A stretch of 64,000 bases of DNA from Breviolum minutum Mf 1.05b.01 (GCA_000507305.1 DF239016.1:124001-188000); one strand, 5' to 3'. Counted from the stretch's first letter, positions 50,198-59,374 are shown. Translations and numbers: made by a program. The notes: a model not told the origin generated them from the sequence alone.

Positions 50198-50299
50198 CAC
50201 CCCTGAAGATTAACATGGAACATTATCATGGAGGTTTGGAAGATCATGTTCCTTTCTAAGTGGGTGATTTGTAGGTTCCATGTTAATCTTCCAGGGTGC
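50198..50299. mobile_element. family U element (U2)
   Basis: CACCCCTGAAGATTAACATGG to CCATGTTAATCTTCCAGGGTG. Confidence 0.8.
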
Positions 50300-50337
50300 A
50301 ACAATTTGAGTTTCATTTGACTCTTTAGAAACACCAA

Positions 50338-50400
50338 ATTTGTTAAAGGTGATTTGTTTACGGACAGTACTATGGTAAATCACCATGAAAAAAACCCATG
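50338..50400. repeat. family J left half (J11)
   Basis: ATTTGTTAAAGGTGATTTGTTT and ACTATGGTAAATCACCATG. Confidence 0.55.
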
Positions 50401-50437
50401 GTTTTGGGAGATTTTCAGGCATCCTGGCACAACGCGC

Positions 50438-50910
50438 ATCCCAAGGTTTTTTGAAGGGAAAATTGTTTGGAAAACATATAGGAATGTAGGAATTCTTTTA
50501 AGGCGACCGGACGGCTGAAAGCTATCACCTATCACCCGTCTGGTGTGGATGACCTTGGTGGTTTGGGACCGCAAAGCCAGCACAGTGCCAGTAGCGAAAG
50601 AATTGGGCACCACTCTTCCGGAAGATGACGGGTATGAAAGAAAAAAATAGCCGGAACTCCATTTTTGGGTATGAAGAGGCCTGGGGCACCCGTCCTTTGC
50701 GAAGTTGGATGAGGGCAAGGTGAGAGAGGATGCGAAGAAGCTGCCAGTTAACGGCGTACCACCAGAAGTCTTGCAGATCATTCAAGAGGAGGCTGCTGCT
50801 GAAGGCCAGGAAGGGGCAGAGGACAAGCTCCAGCCACAAAAAGCGGCCACGCCTGTTGATGCTCCCCAGACAGATCTCGCTGAAGACGTAGAAACTTATT
50901 GCAAGGGATG
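50438..50910 (+). pseudogene. coding-like region in alternating frames
   Basis: Three protein-like stretches follow each other. One frame reads LVWMTLVVWDRKASTVPVAK then ELGTTLPEDDGYERKK to TAG near 50648. The next phase reads IAGTPFLGMKRPGAPVLCEV. The first phase then resumes after a TGA, reading KLDEGKVREDAKKLPVNG, PPEVLQIIQEEAAAEGQEGA and PQTDLAEDVETYCK. The last part is a typical acidic, Ala/Glu/Gln-rich linker. An A-run (GAAAGAAAAAAATAG) sits at the first break, where length errors are easy. A decayed gene or consecutive exons are both possible. A 133-codon minus frame (50380-50781) is judged a shadow. From about 50915 M-like repeat sequence takes over. Confidence 0.45.
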
Positions 50911-51047
50911 GGATTGGAAGCCTGAAAATCCTATGAACAATCGGAAGGGGGCGGGAGGGGACTCTTGCTGGGATGTCCAGCGGCCAAGTTCACAACCCAA
51001 GCCATAGAGTTTTTGGAATCGGGGATATGCACCGACCTACTAGTCGT

Positions 51048-51190
51048 TACTTGGAGAATGGGATAAGCCCCCACTTACAAAGTATAGTTAGTAAACCCCC
51101 CGGTTTATAAGTCATGCTCATGACCATTTGGAAGGGAGGGAAACACTTCCACCCCACAAATTGGTGACAAATATACAAAAACCATATGCT
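51048..51190. mobile_element. family B element (B14), right end lost
   Basis: TA-CTTGGAGAATGGGATAAGCCC, CATTTGGAAGGGAGGG and CCACAAATTGGTGAC; abuts H5. Confidence 0.65.
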
Positions 51191-51200
51191 AACTTACACG

Positions 51201-51302
51201 CCTGGAAAGCCAAGCAACGCCCCATTTTTAAGGCAAAAGTTGCTAGGTTTTAGGGGTAAAGTCATTGCCTTTAAAAAATAGGACGTTCCTTGGCGTTCCA
51301 GG
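51201..51302. mobile_element. family H element (H5)
   Basis: CCTGGAAAGCCAAGCAACGCCCC to TCCTTGGCGTTCCAGG. AACTTACAC occurs on both sides but at unequal distances. Confidence 0.85.
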
Positions 51303-51784
51303 TGCATGCCAACTTACACCAAGGGAGTTCAACCCGAAACGAACACGATCCCCACCAAGACCCAACTTTCAAACTTTTTGGGAACCCCCTGGGGAAGACT
51401 ATTTTGAAAGGAAACCCTAAAAGTTTAAATTTTTTATTTCTTGGTGATTTGGTGGGGTAAGGTTAATAACACATTTCCCAAACCAACGGGACTTTCCCGC
51501 ATGCCGTGCTGCTGCACCGGACCAGTCCTTCGCCATTCGCTTCGCATCGGCCGCGGCCTCACCGACTTCCAATAACGTGATGATGGGCCTGGCGACTGGG
51601 CTGGCTGGCTGTTTTTTTTGGGAGGGTTTGCTAGGCTGTGATATTGGGGGAGCTAAGGAGCTAGGGGTGATCCATTTCCCTACTAATTGGGGAGCTAAAG
51701 AGCCCCAGAATCTTCCAAATCACAGGGTAATTTGGCATTTTTGCGTTTTTTTTGCGGGGTGAGGGAGAAGGTGACTTAAATACT
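51303..51784. other. no supportable gene
   Basis: A GC-rich patch (51500-51580) and a 61-codon plus frame (51577-51762) occur, without motif. Confidence 0.4.
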
Positions 51785-51906
51785 ATAGGTGGTGCATGGT
51801 TTCAAACTCAAATTATGTGTTAATTTTTCACCCCGAAAATTGGGGAGGATTCATTCCCATTTTGAGGAGCATATTTTTCAAAGGGGTTGGTTCAACCACC
51901 AACTAG
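51785..51906. mobile_element. family A element (A13)
   Basis: TATAGGTGGTGCATGGTTTC to GGTTGGTTCAACCACCAACTAG. Confidence 0.75.
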
Positions 51907-52009
51907 TAATGGTTTATTATAGTCTCCATATGACTAGGTAGTTTTCCATCCCTGGTATATACAGAAAATGGGCGGGGGGCCTTTTTTTCATTGCCTTTCT
52001 GTGGGAACG
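51907..52009. repeat. family L right part (L9)
   Basis: TAATGGTTTATTATAGTCTCC through GACTAGGTAGTTTTCCATCC to TTTCTGTGGGAAC; near-twin of 26388-26487. Confidence 0.7.
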
Positions 52010-52033
52010 ATGACAATTGCTATGTGTGTGTGT

Positions 52034-52092
52034 GTTTTTTTAACTTTCCAGTTGTTGCACGGTGACAATCCTGGCCCCAATTTTGTTTTGGG
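52034..52092 (+). repeat. duplicated acceptor-like segment, copy 1
   Basis: TTTTTTTAACTTTCCAG then TTGTTGCACGGTGACAATCC and CCAATTTTGTT; matches 63319-63375. Looks like a 3' splice site plus exon start (LLHGDNPGPNFVLGDN to TGA). Confidence 0.6.
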
Positions 52093-52161
52093 AGATAATT
52101 GAGCCGAGCTTGAAGTATATGCTCATATCTATAAACGCTATAGTTGTTAAATATAGGGATA

Positions 52162-52217
52162 CCCATAGGATCCATGTATATACTATATTTACCTACATTT
52201 AAGATATATTTACCTAC
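52162..52217. repeat. family D left half (D19)
   Basis: CCCATAGGATCCATGTATATAC and TATTTACCTACATTTAAG, cut after TTTACCTACTG. Confidence 0.65.
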
Positions 52218-52451
52218 TGTGTAGTCCGATCAGCCTCTTTAGATTTTTTGCGGCATTTAAAAAGTAAACCCAAACATGCAACCTTTGGCTTTTTGGGACC
52301 TAAGTCTTGCCGTTTCGATTCGTGTTTTCGTGTCATCTACTATTGCCCTGGTGCGCTACAACGTCATTTCTGGGTTTTGTGGCCGTCCGATGCACATCCT
52401 GTTGATTGGCGCGCTGAAAAAACACCAAGTGGGTCCGGAAAACACTAACCC

Positions 52452-52551
52452 ACATGCTCCACGTATGAAGTGTTTAGATACATTTAAATCATTTACCATA
52501 AAAATCAATCGTTCATATAGGCAAATATGCCAGTCCCATGGAGCATCTGGG
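52452..52551. mobile_element. family D element (D20) with covarying arms
   Basis: ATGCTCCACGTATG at the left and CATGGAGCATCTGGG at the right replace the usual GGATCC pair in both arms. The core CATTTACCATAAAAATCAA is intact. Confidence 0.7.
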
Positions 52552-52689
52552 TAATGATACTTCAGAAATCCAGGATCACCACCCTGTTCTATCAAACTGC
52601 ATCGCTTGGAAATTGAAATCTTTTTGAAAGTGATATCGGGTAAAAACCTGGATCTTCCAAACATTGCCCGAGGGGGTCCAGAATTATGC

Positions 52690-52825
52690 TACTTGGATGT
52701 CCCGTTGGAAGTTAGGATCAAAGGTTAGGATCAGTGGGATATAACCCCAATATATACCACATTGTTACATATGCTATTGACCCATTTACGAACCAGTTAC
52801 TAACTTCCGACAGGACATCCAAGTA
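52690..52825. mobile_element. family C element (C9)
   Basis: TA-CTTGGATGTCCCGTTGG to CCGACAGGACATCCAAG-TA. Confidence 0.85.
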
Positions 52826-52914
52826 TATTTCCCCACAGGAATAGTCGGAATAGTTGATTTGTTTTTATGGGTGTTCATGTTGGTAGATTTATTTTAAAAA
52901 AAACATCATGCATG

Positions 52915-53034
52915 CCTGGAACCCCAAACAACCATTTTTTTTGGGATGTTTGGTGAAACAACCATTTTTTATGTAATTGTTTGGAATCATCCAACTGAAA
53001 CAAGCATTTTAAAGGGGATGTTTCGGGTACCAGG
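52915..53034. mobile_element. family I element (I3)
   Basis: CCTGGAACCCCAAACAACC to GATGTTTCGGGTACCAGG. Confidence 0.8.
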
Positions 53035-53048
53035 TACATGGATCATAT

Positions 53049-53150
53049 GGGTGTTTCTGAAAATGGTGGTACCCCCAAATGATCCATTTTAATAGGGTTT
53101 TCCATTATCAACCATCCATTTTGGGTATACCCCTATTTTTGGAAACACCC
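53049..53150. mobile_element. family E element (E8)
   Basis: GGGTGTTTCTGAAAATGGTGG to TTTTGGAAACACCC, flanked by ATAT (53045-53048, 53151-53154). Confidence 0.92.
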
Positions 53151-53432
53151 ATATGGGTTTTCATGAGATGACTTTCCAACCCTGAGGTCACCGGTGACTC
53201 CAAAGAGTTGGAAGAAACTCGATGTGGTCGCTGATCCTTGGCTAAGAGTTTTCGCCAGTTTGGGCGGAGCCCAAAAAAAAAAGACAACTAATCGACGGCA
53301 GCCAGTGGCTACCGGGCACCCCAAAAACTAACATTTGGTGTTTAAATGGTGTTTTTCATGGTGACTCCAATTTGGTAAAAAGAAAAGAGCCACCTTCAAC
53401 ATTGACCAAGTGTAAGTATTATACCATACATA

Positions 53433-53563
53433 CCCTAGTCTTCCAGTCATACCTTGTGAGTGAGTAGGTGTTTGAACCCATAAACATCTCCTGAGGTGAA
53501 GGCCTTTAGGGGGTCCAAATGCCTACTCACAAGGTATGACTGGGGGATTTTGGAAGACTAGGG
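53433..53563. mobile_element. family N element (N2)
   Basis: CCCTAGTCTTCCAGTCATACC to GGATTTTGGAAGACTAGGG, TA on both sides (53431-53432, 53564-53565). Confidence 0.85.
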
Positions 53564-53570
53564 TAACAGC

Positions 53571-53652
53571 AAGTGTTGCACCTAGAAAAGAAAATGACTC
53601 ATCTTCCAAGCAGAAATGTTCGGGTGGCAAACTGTTAGTTTCAGTGAGGGTA
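53571..53652. mobile_element. family G element (G8), left end degraded
   Basis: GTTGCACCTAGAAAAG and ACTGTTAGTTTCAGTGAGGG-TA. Confidence 0.55.
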
Positions 53653-53952
53653 ACCTCTAAACTTTCGGGGGATTACATATTTGAAAGGAAACATTAAAGT
53701 TTAAACCTTCACTTCATGAGACGAAATGGCTCAGTAAGACTACCTGGCAATTTCGCTGGTGACTTTTTTGGGATGGTGAGTGAAAACGTGACCCTTTCTT
53801 AAATGCGAATCGTGACCTCCAAATGGAGGAAAAAAAGGTCATATTGAATCATAGTGGTAGGTTTGGTTGATGTCTTTCTACATTTTCCATATCTGTCAGA
53901 TTCACATGGCAATTTGGAAATATTTACCGAGGTTATGAGTGCGTGGTGCAAA

Positions 53953-54035
53953 AGGTGGTTTTTGTTGGTGATTTTTTACGGACTGTACGTAAAATCACCA
54001 TGGTAAAAGGAAGCGAACGAGCTGTTTACGGGAAC
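53953..54035. mobile_element. family J element (J12), short
   Basis: GGTTTTTGTTGGTGATTTTTTACGG to AACATCCAAATC. Confidence 0.5.
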
Positions 54036-54079
54036 ATCCAAATCTACCAACAGGACAGGGTATACTGTAGTTTACATGA

Positions 54080-54203
54080 CTTGGGTTTGTTTAAGGGGAT
54101 GTTTTGATTTCTGTGCCAAGGTAAAGTCACCATTAAAGAAAACACACTTTTGGGGAATACATGCGTGATTTTTGTTGTAACCACCGAACAAGCAAGAATC
54201 TAA
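54080..54203. mobile_element. family J element (J13)
   Basis: CTTGGGTTTGTTTAAGGGGATG to GAACAAGCAAGAATCTAAG. Confidence 0.65.
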
Positions 54204-54253
54204 GCTTTGCATGGTGCAAAAGATAATTTCGCAAAATTCGCAGCAAAGGGATT

Positions 54254-54298
54254 CTAGGTGGTGGTGTCAAATATATGTTTTGTTCACCCCTATTTTTC
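54254..54298. repeat. family A left-end fragment (A14)
   Basis: CTAGGTGGTGGTGTCAAATA to TTCACCCCTATTT. Confidence 0.65.
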
Positions 54299-54439
54299 TC
54301 CACATTTTTCCTGCCAAATTCATAGGGGGCTTTTTTTAAGGCCGGGTCTTTTTCTGCTTGGGTGTGTTTTTTTTTTTCGCACTGCTTAGTGCTTATATGC
54401 TATATTGTACCTATCTGAACGACCTTGACGATCTGAACC

Positions 54440-54482
54440 AAACCATCATTTTCAGGTTCTATGTTAATCTTCTGGGGTGTAG
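54440..54482. repeat. family U/G right-end fragment (U3)
   Basis: CATCATTTTCAGGTTCTATG and TTAATCTTCTGGGGTG. Confidence 0.5.
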
Positions 54483-54785
54483 TATCGATTATGTGCTTCA
54501 GTCCGTTTTTTGGGTGCCAAAATGTTAGGAAAAAGCTGACCCAAAGAAGCCAAAACCTACAGGAACTGTTTGATTGTGAAAGAGTGTCAAAATGTCCAAA
54601 AAAAGGCTAAAAACATTCGGAGCTATCCTATAACATGGCTGATCTTTTGGGTTGTACTCTCTGAACTTACGAATGCCAAAAGAAAGCTGTGAAATCTTGT
54701 AGTGGGTTAGAGGCTTTTGACCGGTTACTTATGTTTACCCCAAATATGTGTGAAAAAAGCCATTGCGATAATTGATAAATATGTA

Positions 54786-54860
54786 CCCCCCCCCCGAAGT
54801 TTAACATAGCCTCTGAAAAATGGTGATTGGAAGACGAGCCTTTCCTATTGGGAAGTGTAT
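54786..54860. repeat. family G left half (G11)
   Basis: C-rich start then GAAGTTTAACATAGCCTCTG and TTTCCTATTGGGAAG. The 54483-54785 stretch before it holds nothing recognisable. Confidence 0.6.
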
Positions 54861-55017
54861 CGAATGGGTTGAAAGCACCGCACCGCATTCATTTTTTTGT
54901 TTATGGATCACCTCGGGGAAATGTGCCAAGTTGACGGGGGGGGGGTGGAACCACCATAAGCACCAACCCCTTGTTACCACACGGAAAATTCGGGCGGGCA
55001 ACCCTAAAAATTGACAG

Positions 55018-55215
55018 GTGGCGTTGTTGTCCCTTGGTGATGTTTCGGGTGGAAACTCCAAGTTTTTAGGGTGGAATCTTCAAGTTTTTAGGGTGCAAAC
55101 ACCGGTGAAAAAAACACCAATCAGAAAAAAATCCCCAGGTTTCCAGTTCGTCATGACGTATTTGGACGCTGCGGCGTCATTCTTTGTGTTTCTCAATGCT
55201 TTGGTCTCTTGGTGA
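55018..55215 (+). CDS. weak hypothetical frame, 65 codons
   Basis: Non-ATG start; ends MTYLDAAASFFVFLNALVSW and TGA, a short membrane-like tail. Another phase over the same bases reads RHDVFGRCGVILCVSQCFGL, so the frame is uncertain. Confidence 0.28.
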   Translation: MALLSLGDVSGGNSKFLGWNLQVFRVQTPVKKTPIRKKSPGFQFVMTYLDAAASFFVFLNALVSW

Positions 55216-55355
55216 AGAAAACCTACCGATCCCGGACAGGTTTAAAACTACCATGGGGAAACCATGAAAAATAAAGGTTTTGGCCACCTAAAAACCCAGC
55301 TTATTTAATTTATTTACCATAAAAACCCTCTAAAAATCTAGGTTTGGCCCCATGG

Positions 55356-55468
55356 TAGGTGGTGGTTTCAAATATGTGTTATTTTCATCCCTATTTGCCT
55401 ATGTGGGGAAGATCAACCCATTTTGACCGTTGCATATTTTTCACTTGGCTTGGGTTCAACCACCAACT
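55356..55468. mobile_element. family A element (A15)
   Basis: TAGGTGGTGGTTTCAAATATG to GGGTTCAACCACCAACTA. Confidence 0.8.
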
Positions 55469-55756
55469 ACTTGTAGATTGCAGGATCGATTCACGACCTT
55501 CATTTAAGTGACTTACTCATCCTGGGGGGGGTTACGTCCACCCTTTTTTATAAGGTCACCATTCACCATTTCCGAATATGAAGGCTTACCCAAACCCCAA
55601 AACTTGGAAAGAAAATTCCATTCCAGACTCCGAGAGAACATACCCTAGAACCCTCGACTACCTGTTTATGAAGGAAATCCTTTCATATTTTGTATTTTAG
55701 GGTACCTTGGGTATGTTCCAGGGGTCTGTTGAGATTTTCTTAGAGATGTGTTTTTT
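55469..55756. other. no supportable gene
   Basis: No repeat or motif recognised apart from GGAAATCCTTTCATATTTTG near 55674, which faces AAAATACAAAATATGAAAGG-like sequence as a weak hairpin. Confidence 0.35.
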
Positions 55757-55860
55757 CTTTTGGTGTGTTTTTCTCTTTTTGCGTGGGATTCATCACCATT
55801 TTTCACCACCATTTGCGGGATGATTTTTGGAACTTTTGCCATCTGCATTTTTCACAAGGA
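55757..55860. mobile_element. family J element (J14), ends degraded
   Basis: GTGGGATTCATCACCATTTTTC then ACCACCATTTGCGGG and TTTTTGGAACTTTTGCC. Confidence 0.6.
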
Positions 55861-56137
55861 ATTCCATGTAGATTATGGTATAGTGTTCCTAGTTGCACCT
55901 ATGTTGAATTAACATGGCGATGGAAAAGGGGACCGTTTGAAGATGTGTCTCCCAAGTGAACATTGGGGGACGGTGCCACCATTTTAGCAATGGAATGTTG
56001 ATGAAATTGAAGCACCATGTTTAGGTACAGGGAAAATGTTACTTGGTTTCTAGTCTTGAAAAGGCAACTAGTTGCGGCTTGGTTTTAGGGGCTTCAAGCT
56101 ACAACGTGTTTTCCAGATATGTGTATTTATAATCATA

Positions 56138-56229
56138 CCCCATACCATCCACGTATGGTCTATTTACCTACATTTACCATAAAAATCAACTGAATGTAGG
56201 TAAATACACCAGTCCCATGGATCCTATGG
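56138..56229. mobile_element. family D element (D22)
   Basis: CCCATACCATCCACGTATGG to CCCATGGATCCTATGG. Bases 55861-56137 hold nothing recognisable. Confidence 0.85.
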
Positions 56230-56264
56230 CTACGATTTTCTCACCGAACAACAGGGATCAATGA

Positions 56265-56350
56265 AGAATGGGACCCATGCTAAGGGGGAGTCAGACTTGA
56301 TGCAATTGAGGGATTTCCCTGACAAATAGTGCATTGTTTGGGTTGGGGTC
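56265..56350. repeat. family V repeat
   Basis: GGGACCCATGCTAAGGGGG, GATGCAATTGAGGGATTTCCC and TAGTGCATTGTTTGGG. Confidence 0.55.
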
Positions 56351-56535
56351 ATATAATATTCATATAATGACCCCTTGGGTTGTCAATGAAGGTTTTACTA
56401 GGGATCCCTCCTTTGAAAAATAAACTGGATTTTTTCCCATTTCAAAGGCTGGCGTCCCCATTCGAAGATTCAAGCTGTTCCGAGATTTTGTTGGGTCATA
56501 ACCCAAGCCAACTGAGAATGAATCCTCCTTCATTT

Positions 56536-56754
56536 GGATGTTTCCGAAAATAATGGTACCCCCAAATTGGCCCCAAATCATCCATTTTAATAGGGTTTTC
56601 AATTATACACTCCGGTAATCTAACATAGCAATGGAAAATGGACCCTTTGAAGATGTATTTCCTATTAAACATAGGGATATTACATTGTTATGTTAGTTTA
56701 CTGGAGGGTAAACCATCAATTTTGGGAGTTTTCCCCCTATTTTTGGAAACATCC
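56536..56754. mobile_element. family E element (E9) interrupted by G12
   Basis: GGATGTTTCCGAAAATAATGG to TTTTTGGAAACATCC, flanked by ATTT (56532-56535, 56755-56758). The hairpin is split after TTTCAATTATA and resumes AACCATCAATTTTGG. Confidence 0.9.
56608..56708. mobile_element. family G element (G12), nested in E9
   Basis: CACTCCGGTAATCTAACATAG to TATGTTAGTTTACTGGAGGG, TA on both sides (56606-56607, 56709-56710). Confidence 0.92.
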
Positions 56755-56852
56755 ATTTTGGGTATCCACTTACTAGCTGATGCGAGATGCGAAGGGAGGG
56801 AACCATGCGGATCGATTAGGGTTGTGCTACCTCCACCGGTGTTTTCTACGCA

Positions 56853-56974
56853 CCTGGAAACCTAAACACCCATTTTTTAATGGAGGTTTGGTGAAACACC
56901 CATTTTTTATGTAATGATTTGGAATCATCCAGTTGAAACAACCATAAAAAAAACTGGTTGTTTGGAGTTCCAGG
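56853..56974. mobile_element. family I element (I4)
   Basis: CCTGGAAACCTAAACACCC to GGTTGTTTGGAGTTCCAGG, CA on both sides. Confidence 0.85.
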
Positions 56975-57310
56975 CACATCTTATTGTCCGGTTGTGGAAC
57001 TCACACCTTTATCTGTTCACCTTGAAGATGAACGATTTGTTTGTAGAATATCTTTTGCAATTAGCACCACACTCGTTTTGTGTGCAAATTGCGCAGCTGA
57101 AAAAAAAACTCCAGGATATGTAGCTATAGTCAATTTGTTTTAATTCAAAAGTCAGAACTCGCAATGTGAGGAACCTGCATTGCATCCCATCTTCAATCTG
57201 TTTTTTCTTTCAAAAAAGCACTTAGGAGTTTTCCCCTGGAAAATCTTACTCCCAGGGGTTTCTTTCATCTGTGAGATTTTTGCTTGAAAAAAAATCATTC
57301 GAAAAAACCT
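56975..57310. other. no supportable gene
   Basis: Two overlapping frames (56914-57123, 56958-57143), with LFTLKMNDLFVEYLLQLAPH in one of them; no motif. Confidence 0.35.
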
Positions 57311-57390
57311 TCAGTTAGCAGGTGGTTAATAACCATGGTGATCGTTTTCGTCCCCTAAGGATCGGGTTGTGGGACCCCTTCCAAACATGG
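57311..57390. repeat. family B inner fragment (B15)
   Basis: CAGTTAGCAGGTGGTTAATAACC and GGATCGGGTTGTGGGACCCC without terminal arms. Confidence 0.6.
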
Positions 57391-57419
57391 CCGAACTCCA
57401 TGGCTAAATTTTTCATATG

Positions 57420-57753
57420 GATTGATCCGATCACCACTGGGTTTCGAATCCTGGGGCCAATTCTTCCTCCAAAGGTGATGCTTTTGGAGTTTGAAATGTC
57501 GGGACGTCGTACTGGATCTTTATTGGGTTTGAACGATGGAGCTTTTTACCATGATCGCACGGGTCTTTTTCAAGGATTAGGTCAGGATGGTGGGAGGAAG
57601 GGTGAAGTTGGGAGGTTGCGGGGGTTGGGGGAAGAGAAGGGAGGGTTTGATTCTAGGTATTGGAATTTTTTGGAATGCTTTTTTTTGAACAGAATGTGTG
57701 AAGAGAAAGAAAAAAATATGCGCCCCCCCTCTCTTGAATGTGTGTTAAGGTGA
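57420..57753 (+). CDS. hypothetical ORF, coding-like
   Basis: The frame (start possible at GTG 57322, inside B15) is best from 57440: FRILGPILPPKVMLLEFEMS, SLLGLNDGAFYHDRTGLFQ, then a Gly/Arg/Glu/Lys-rich stretch (GGRKGEVGRLRGLGEEKGGF) and an ending with FLNRMCEEKEKN before TGA. The low-complexity charged region and the absence of overlapping repeats make it one of the better frames. No domain is recognised. J15 follows at once. Confidence 0.4.
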
Positions 57754-57964
57754 TTTCAAAAAAACAAAAAAACTTTTTGCCATGGGATTCAGCACCATTA
57801 CCCTCCCTGAAACTAACATGACACCTGAAAATAATCTCCTGGAAAAGGACATTCCTATTGGAAACCATCATTTTTAGTGGCGAAATGTTAGTTTCAGGGA
57901 GTGTTTTCACCATTTGGGAGAATACTTTTGGAACTTATTCCAAGCATCAAAGAAGCGAATCCAA
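57736..57964. mobile_element. family J element (J15) with nested G9
   Basis: GTGTGTTAAGGTGATTTC, CATGGGATTCAGCACCAT, then G9, then TTTTCACCATTTGGGAGAATAC to AGAAGCGAATCCAAG. Confidence 0.85.
57801..57903. mobile_element. family G element (G9), nested in J15
   Basis: CCCTCCCTGAAACTAACATG to AAATGTTAGTTTCAGGGAGTG; TA at the left (57799-57800), TT at the right. Confidence 0.9.
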
Positions 57965-58184
57965 GGCCTTTTGTTGAAAGTGGAGTGATTTTTTTCAGAA
58001 AACACCCTGGCGATAATAAGGGATGCTAAGTTCCTGGCGATAGCGACATCCTAGTAGAAACACCAACTCGGGGGTATTTTCTGCTACCCGGTGGACATAT
58101 CCTGAGATCATCATGGTAAAAAATGTTGAGTAGTATACATGTGTCTCAAATTTTTGTTCATATTTACACTTAAACTTGGGGAAA

Positions 58185-58276
58185 CCCATAGGATCAATGT
58201 CTGGTATATTTACCTACATTTACCATAAAAATCAACCAAATGTAGGAAAATATACCAGTCCCATGGATCCTATGGG
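58185..58276. mobile_element. family D element (D23), consensus copy
   Basis: CCCATAGGATCAATGTCTGG, full TTTACCTACATTTACCATAA core, CCCATGGATCCTATGGG. Flanked by AAA on both sides. Confidence 0.92.
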
Positions 58277-58426
58277 AAATAATCCAGTTTGATAACAGTA
58301 ATATTTCTGAATTCAGCCGGATGGCTCAACCACCGACTCAAACATTTAGATCGTGAACTAGTCCTCGTTTAGGTCGTGCATTTCTTGACACGACTTTTTT
58401 TGTTGGGGACAATGGTTTCACCTCTT

Positions 58427-58529
58427 CCCATAGGATCAATGTATGGCATATATACATATATATGTTTCGCCATATATATACCTACACTTACCAAATCAAC
58501 CATTCATGGGTCGGTAAATATACCAGTCC
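58427..58529. mobile_element. family D element (D24)
   Basis: CCCATAGGATCAATGTATGG with an inserted (AT)n-rich ATATACATATATATG; right end replaced by F6. Confidence 0.7.
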
Positions 58530-58577
58530 TACTGTTGATGGTTCAATGATGGTTCAGAAATCCTGGGATGTATAAAG
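58530..58577. repeat. family F left fragment (F6)
   Basis: TACTGTTGATGGTTCAATG and AATCCTGGGATGTATAAAG. Confidence 0.55.
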
Positions 58578-58588
58578 CAGTGATCAAA

Positions 58589-58945
58589 ACCCGTGTTGGT
58601 TGAGTTATATAGGGGATGATACTACCCATTTACATAGGGATTACAATTGGCCATTATAAGGATTCCTATTAACCAACCAGGATTCAATGGAATGTCACAA
58701 GGGTTTTGATTACTGTTCAGAAATCCCACTAACCACCTGGATGTCTAAAAGCCTTGTAAATAAAGGGATAAACTGCCATTCTACTGGTCGTTTATTAATA
58801 GATCCTTATAATAGTTTATTATAATCCCAAATATACCTGGGTAGCATTTCATCCCCAATATAGAAGTGGTATATAAGTGGTATGTACTGCCAATTTTTGT
58901 GATTATATGCTAGCTACCACCTATTCCGGGAACCAGGAAACTCCA
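58589..58945. repeat. cluster of family L, F and W fragments
   Basis: L inner part (GGGATGATACTACCCATTTAC, 58612; inverted at 58790-58850), F inner part (GTAAATAAAGGGATAAACTGCC, 58757) and W (CTACCACCTATTCCGGGAACC, 58916). Confidence 0.55.
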
Positions 58946-59209
58946 TTGACCACCTGGGATGTATAAAGCCTTGTAAATAATGGGATAAACTGCCAACAGG
59001 GGTTTATAAATGGGTGATTATATAAGGAAATTATCCAAATCATATCCAAGTCATGGGTCCCATGATCCTCCAAGTCATGGGATTGTTTTTTTTGCTGAGT
59101 GGGACCCAATAAATACCCACTATATAAGGTGTATTAATGGGGGTTGCTTATTAAGGGTCCCCCATCCCAAGGGGTTTTCCCACCATTTTTCTCTGTGAGC
59201 CTATGAGGG
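58946..59209. other. F inner fragment, otherwise empty
   Basis: GGGATGTATAAAGCCTTG and TAATGGGATAAACTGCC at 58955-58993. CCATGATCCTCCAAG near 59060 is a B terminus. Confidence 0.45.
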
Positions 59210-59374
59210 ATGTTTTCTTTGCTGTTCAGCGTTCCAGGCCTCACCTTTGACATCCTCTTTTCCATCGAGTTGTCTTTGCGGATCACCGCTGAAGGCAGAC
59301 TCTTCCTGAAGGCCAGGCTCTGGGTTTCGAACTTGGAGATTACCCATCTCCATCTTATAGTGGCGAAATGTTAG
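59210..59374 (+). CDS. short coding-like ORF, 54 codons
   Basis: ATG at 59210, TAG at 59372. Reads MFSLLFSVPGLTFDILFSIE then LSLRITAEGRLFLKARLWVS and NLEITHLHLIV. Third codon positions are markedly GC-rich compared with the flanks, which favours this frame over the overlapping minus frame (59201-59452, a polar peptide). The last codons lie in a family G end. No family is recognised. Confidence 0.38.
   Translation: MFSLLFSVPGLTFDILFSIELSLRITAEGRLFLKARLWVSNLEITHLHLIVAKC

Noticed and set aside
50380-50781. 133-codon minus-strand frame
   Set aside because: Includes a family J half and lies opposite the better plus-strand segments.
13432-58276. Family D as binding sites or promoters because of the conserved TTTACCTACATTTACC core
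   Set aside because: Core always occurs inside a complete or truncated hairpin with duplicated target bases; mobile-element origin explains it.
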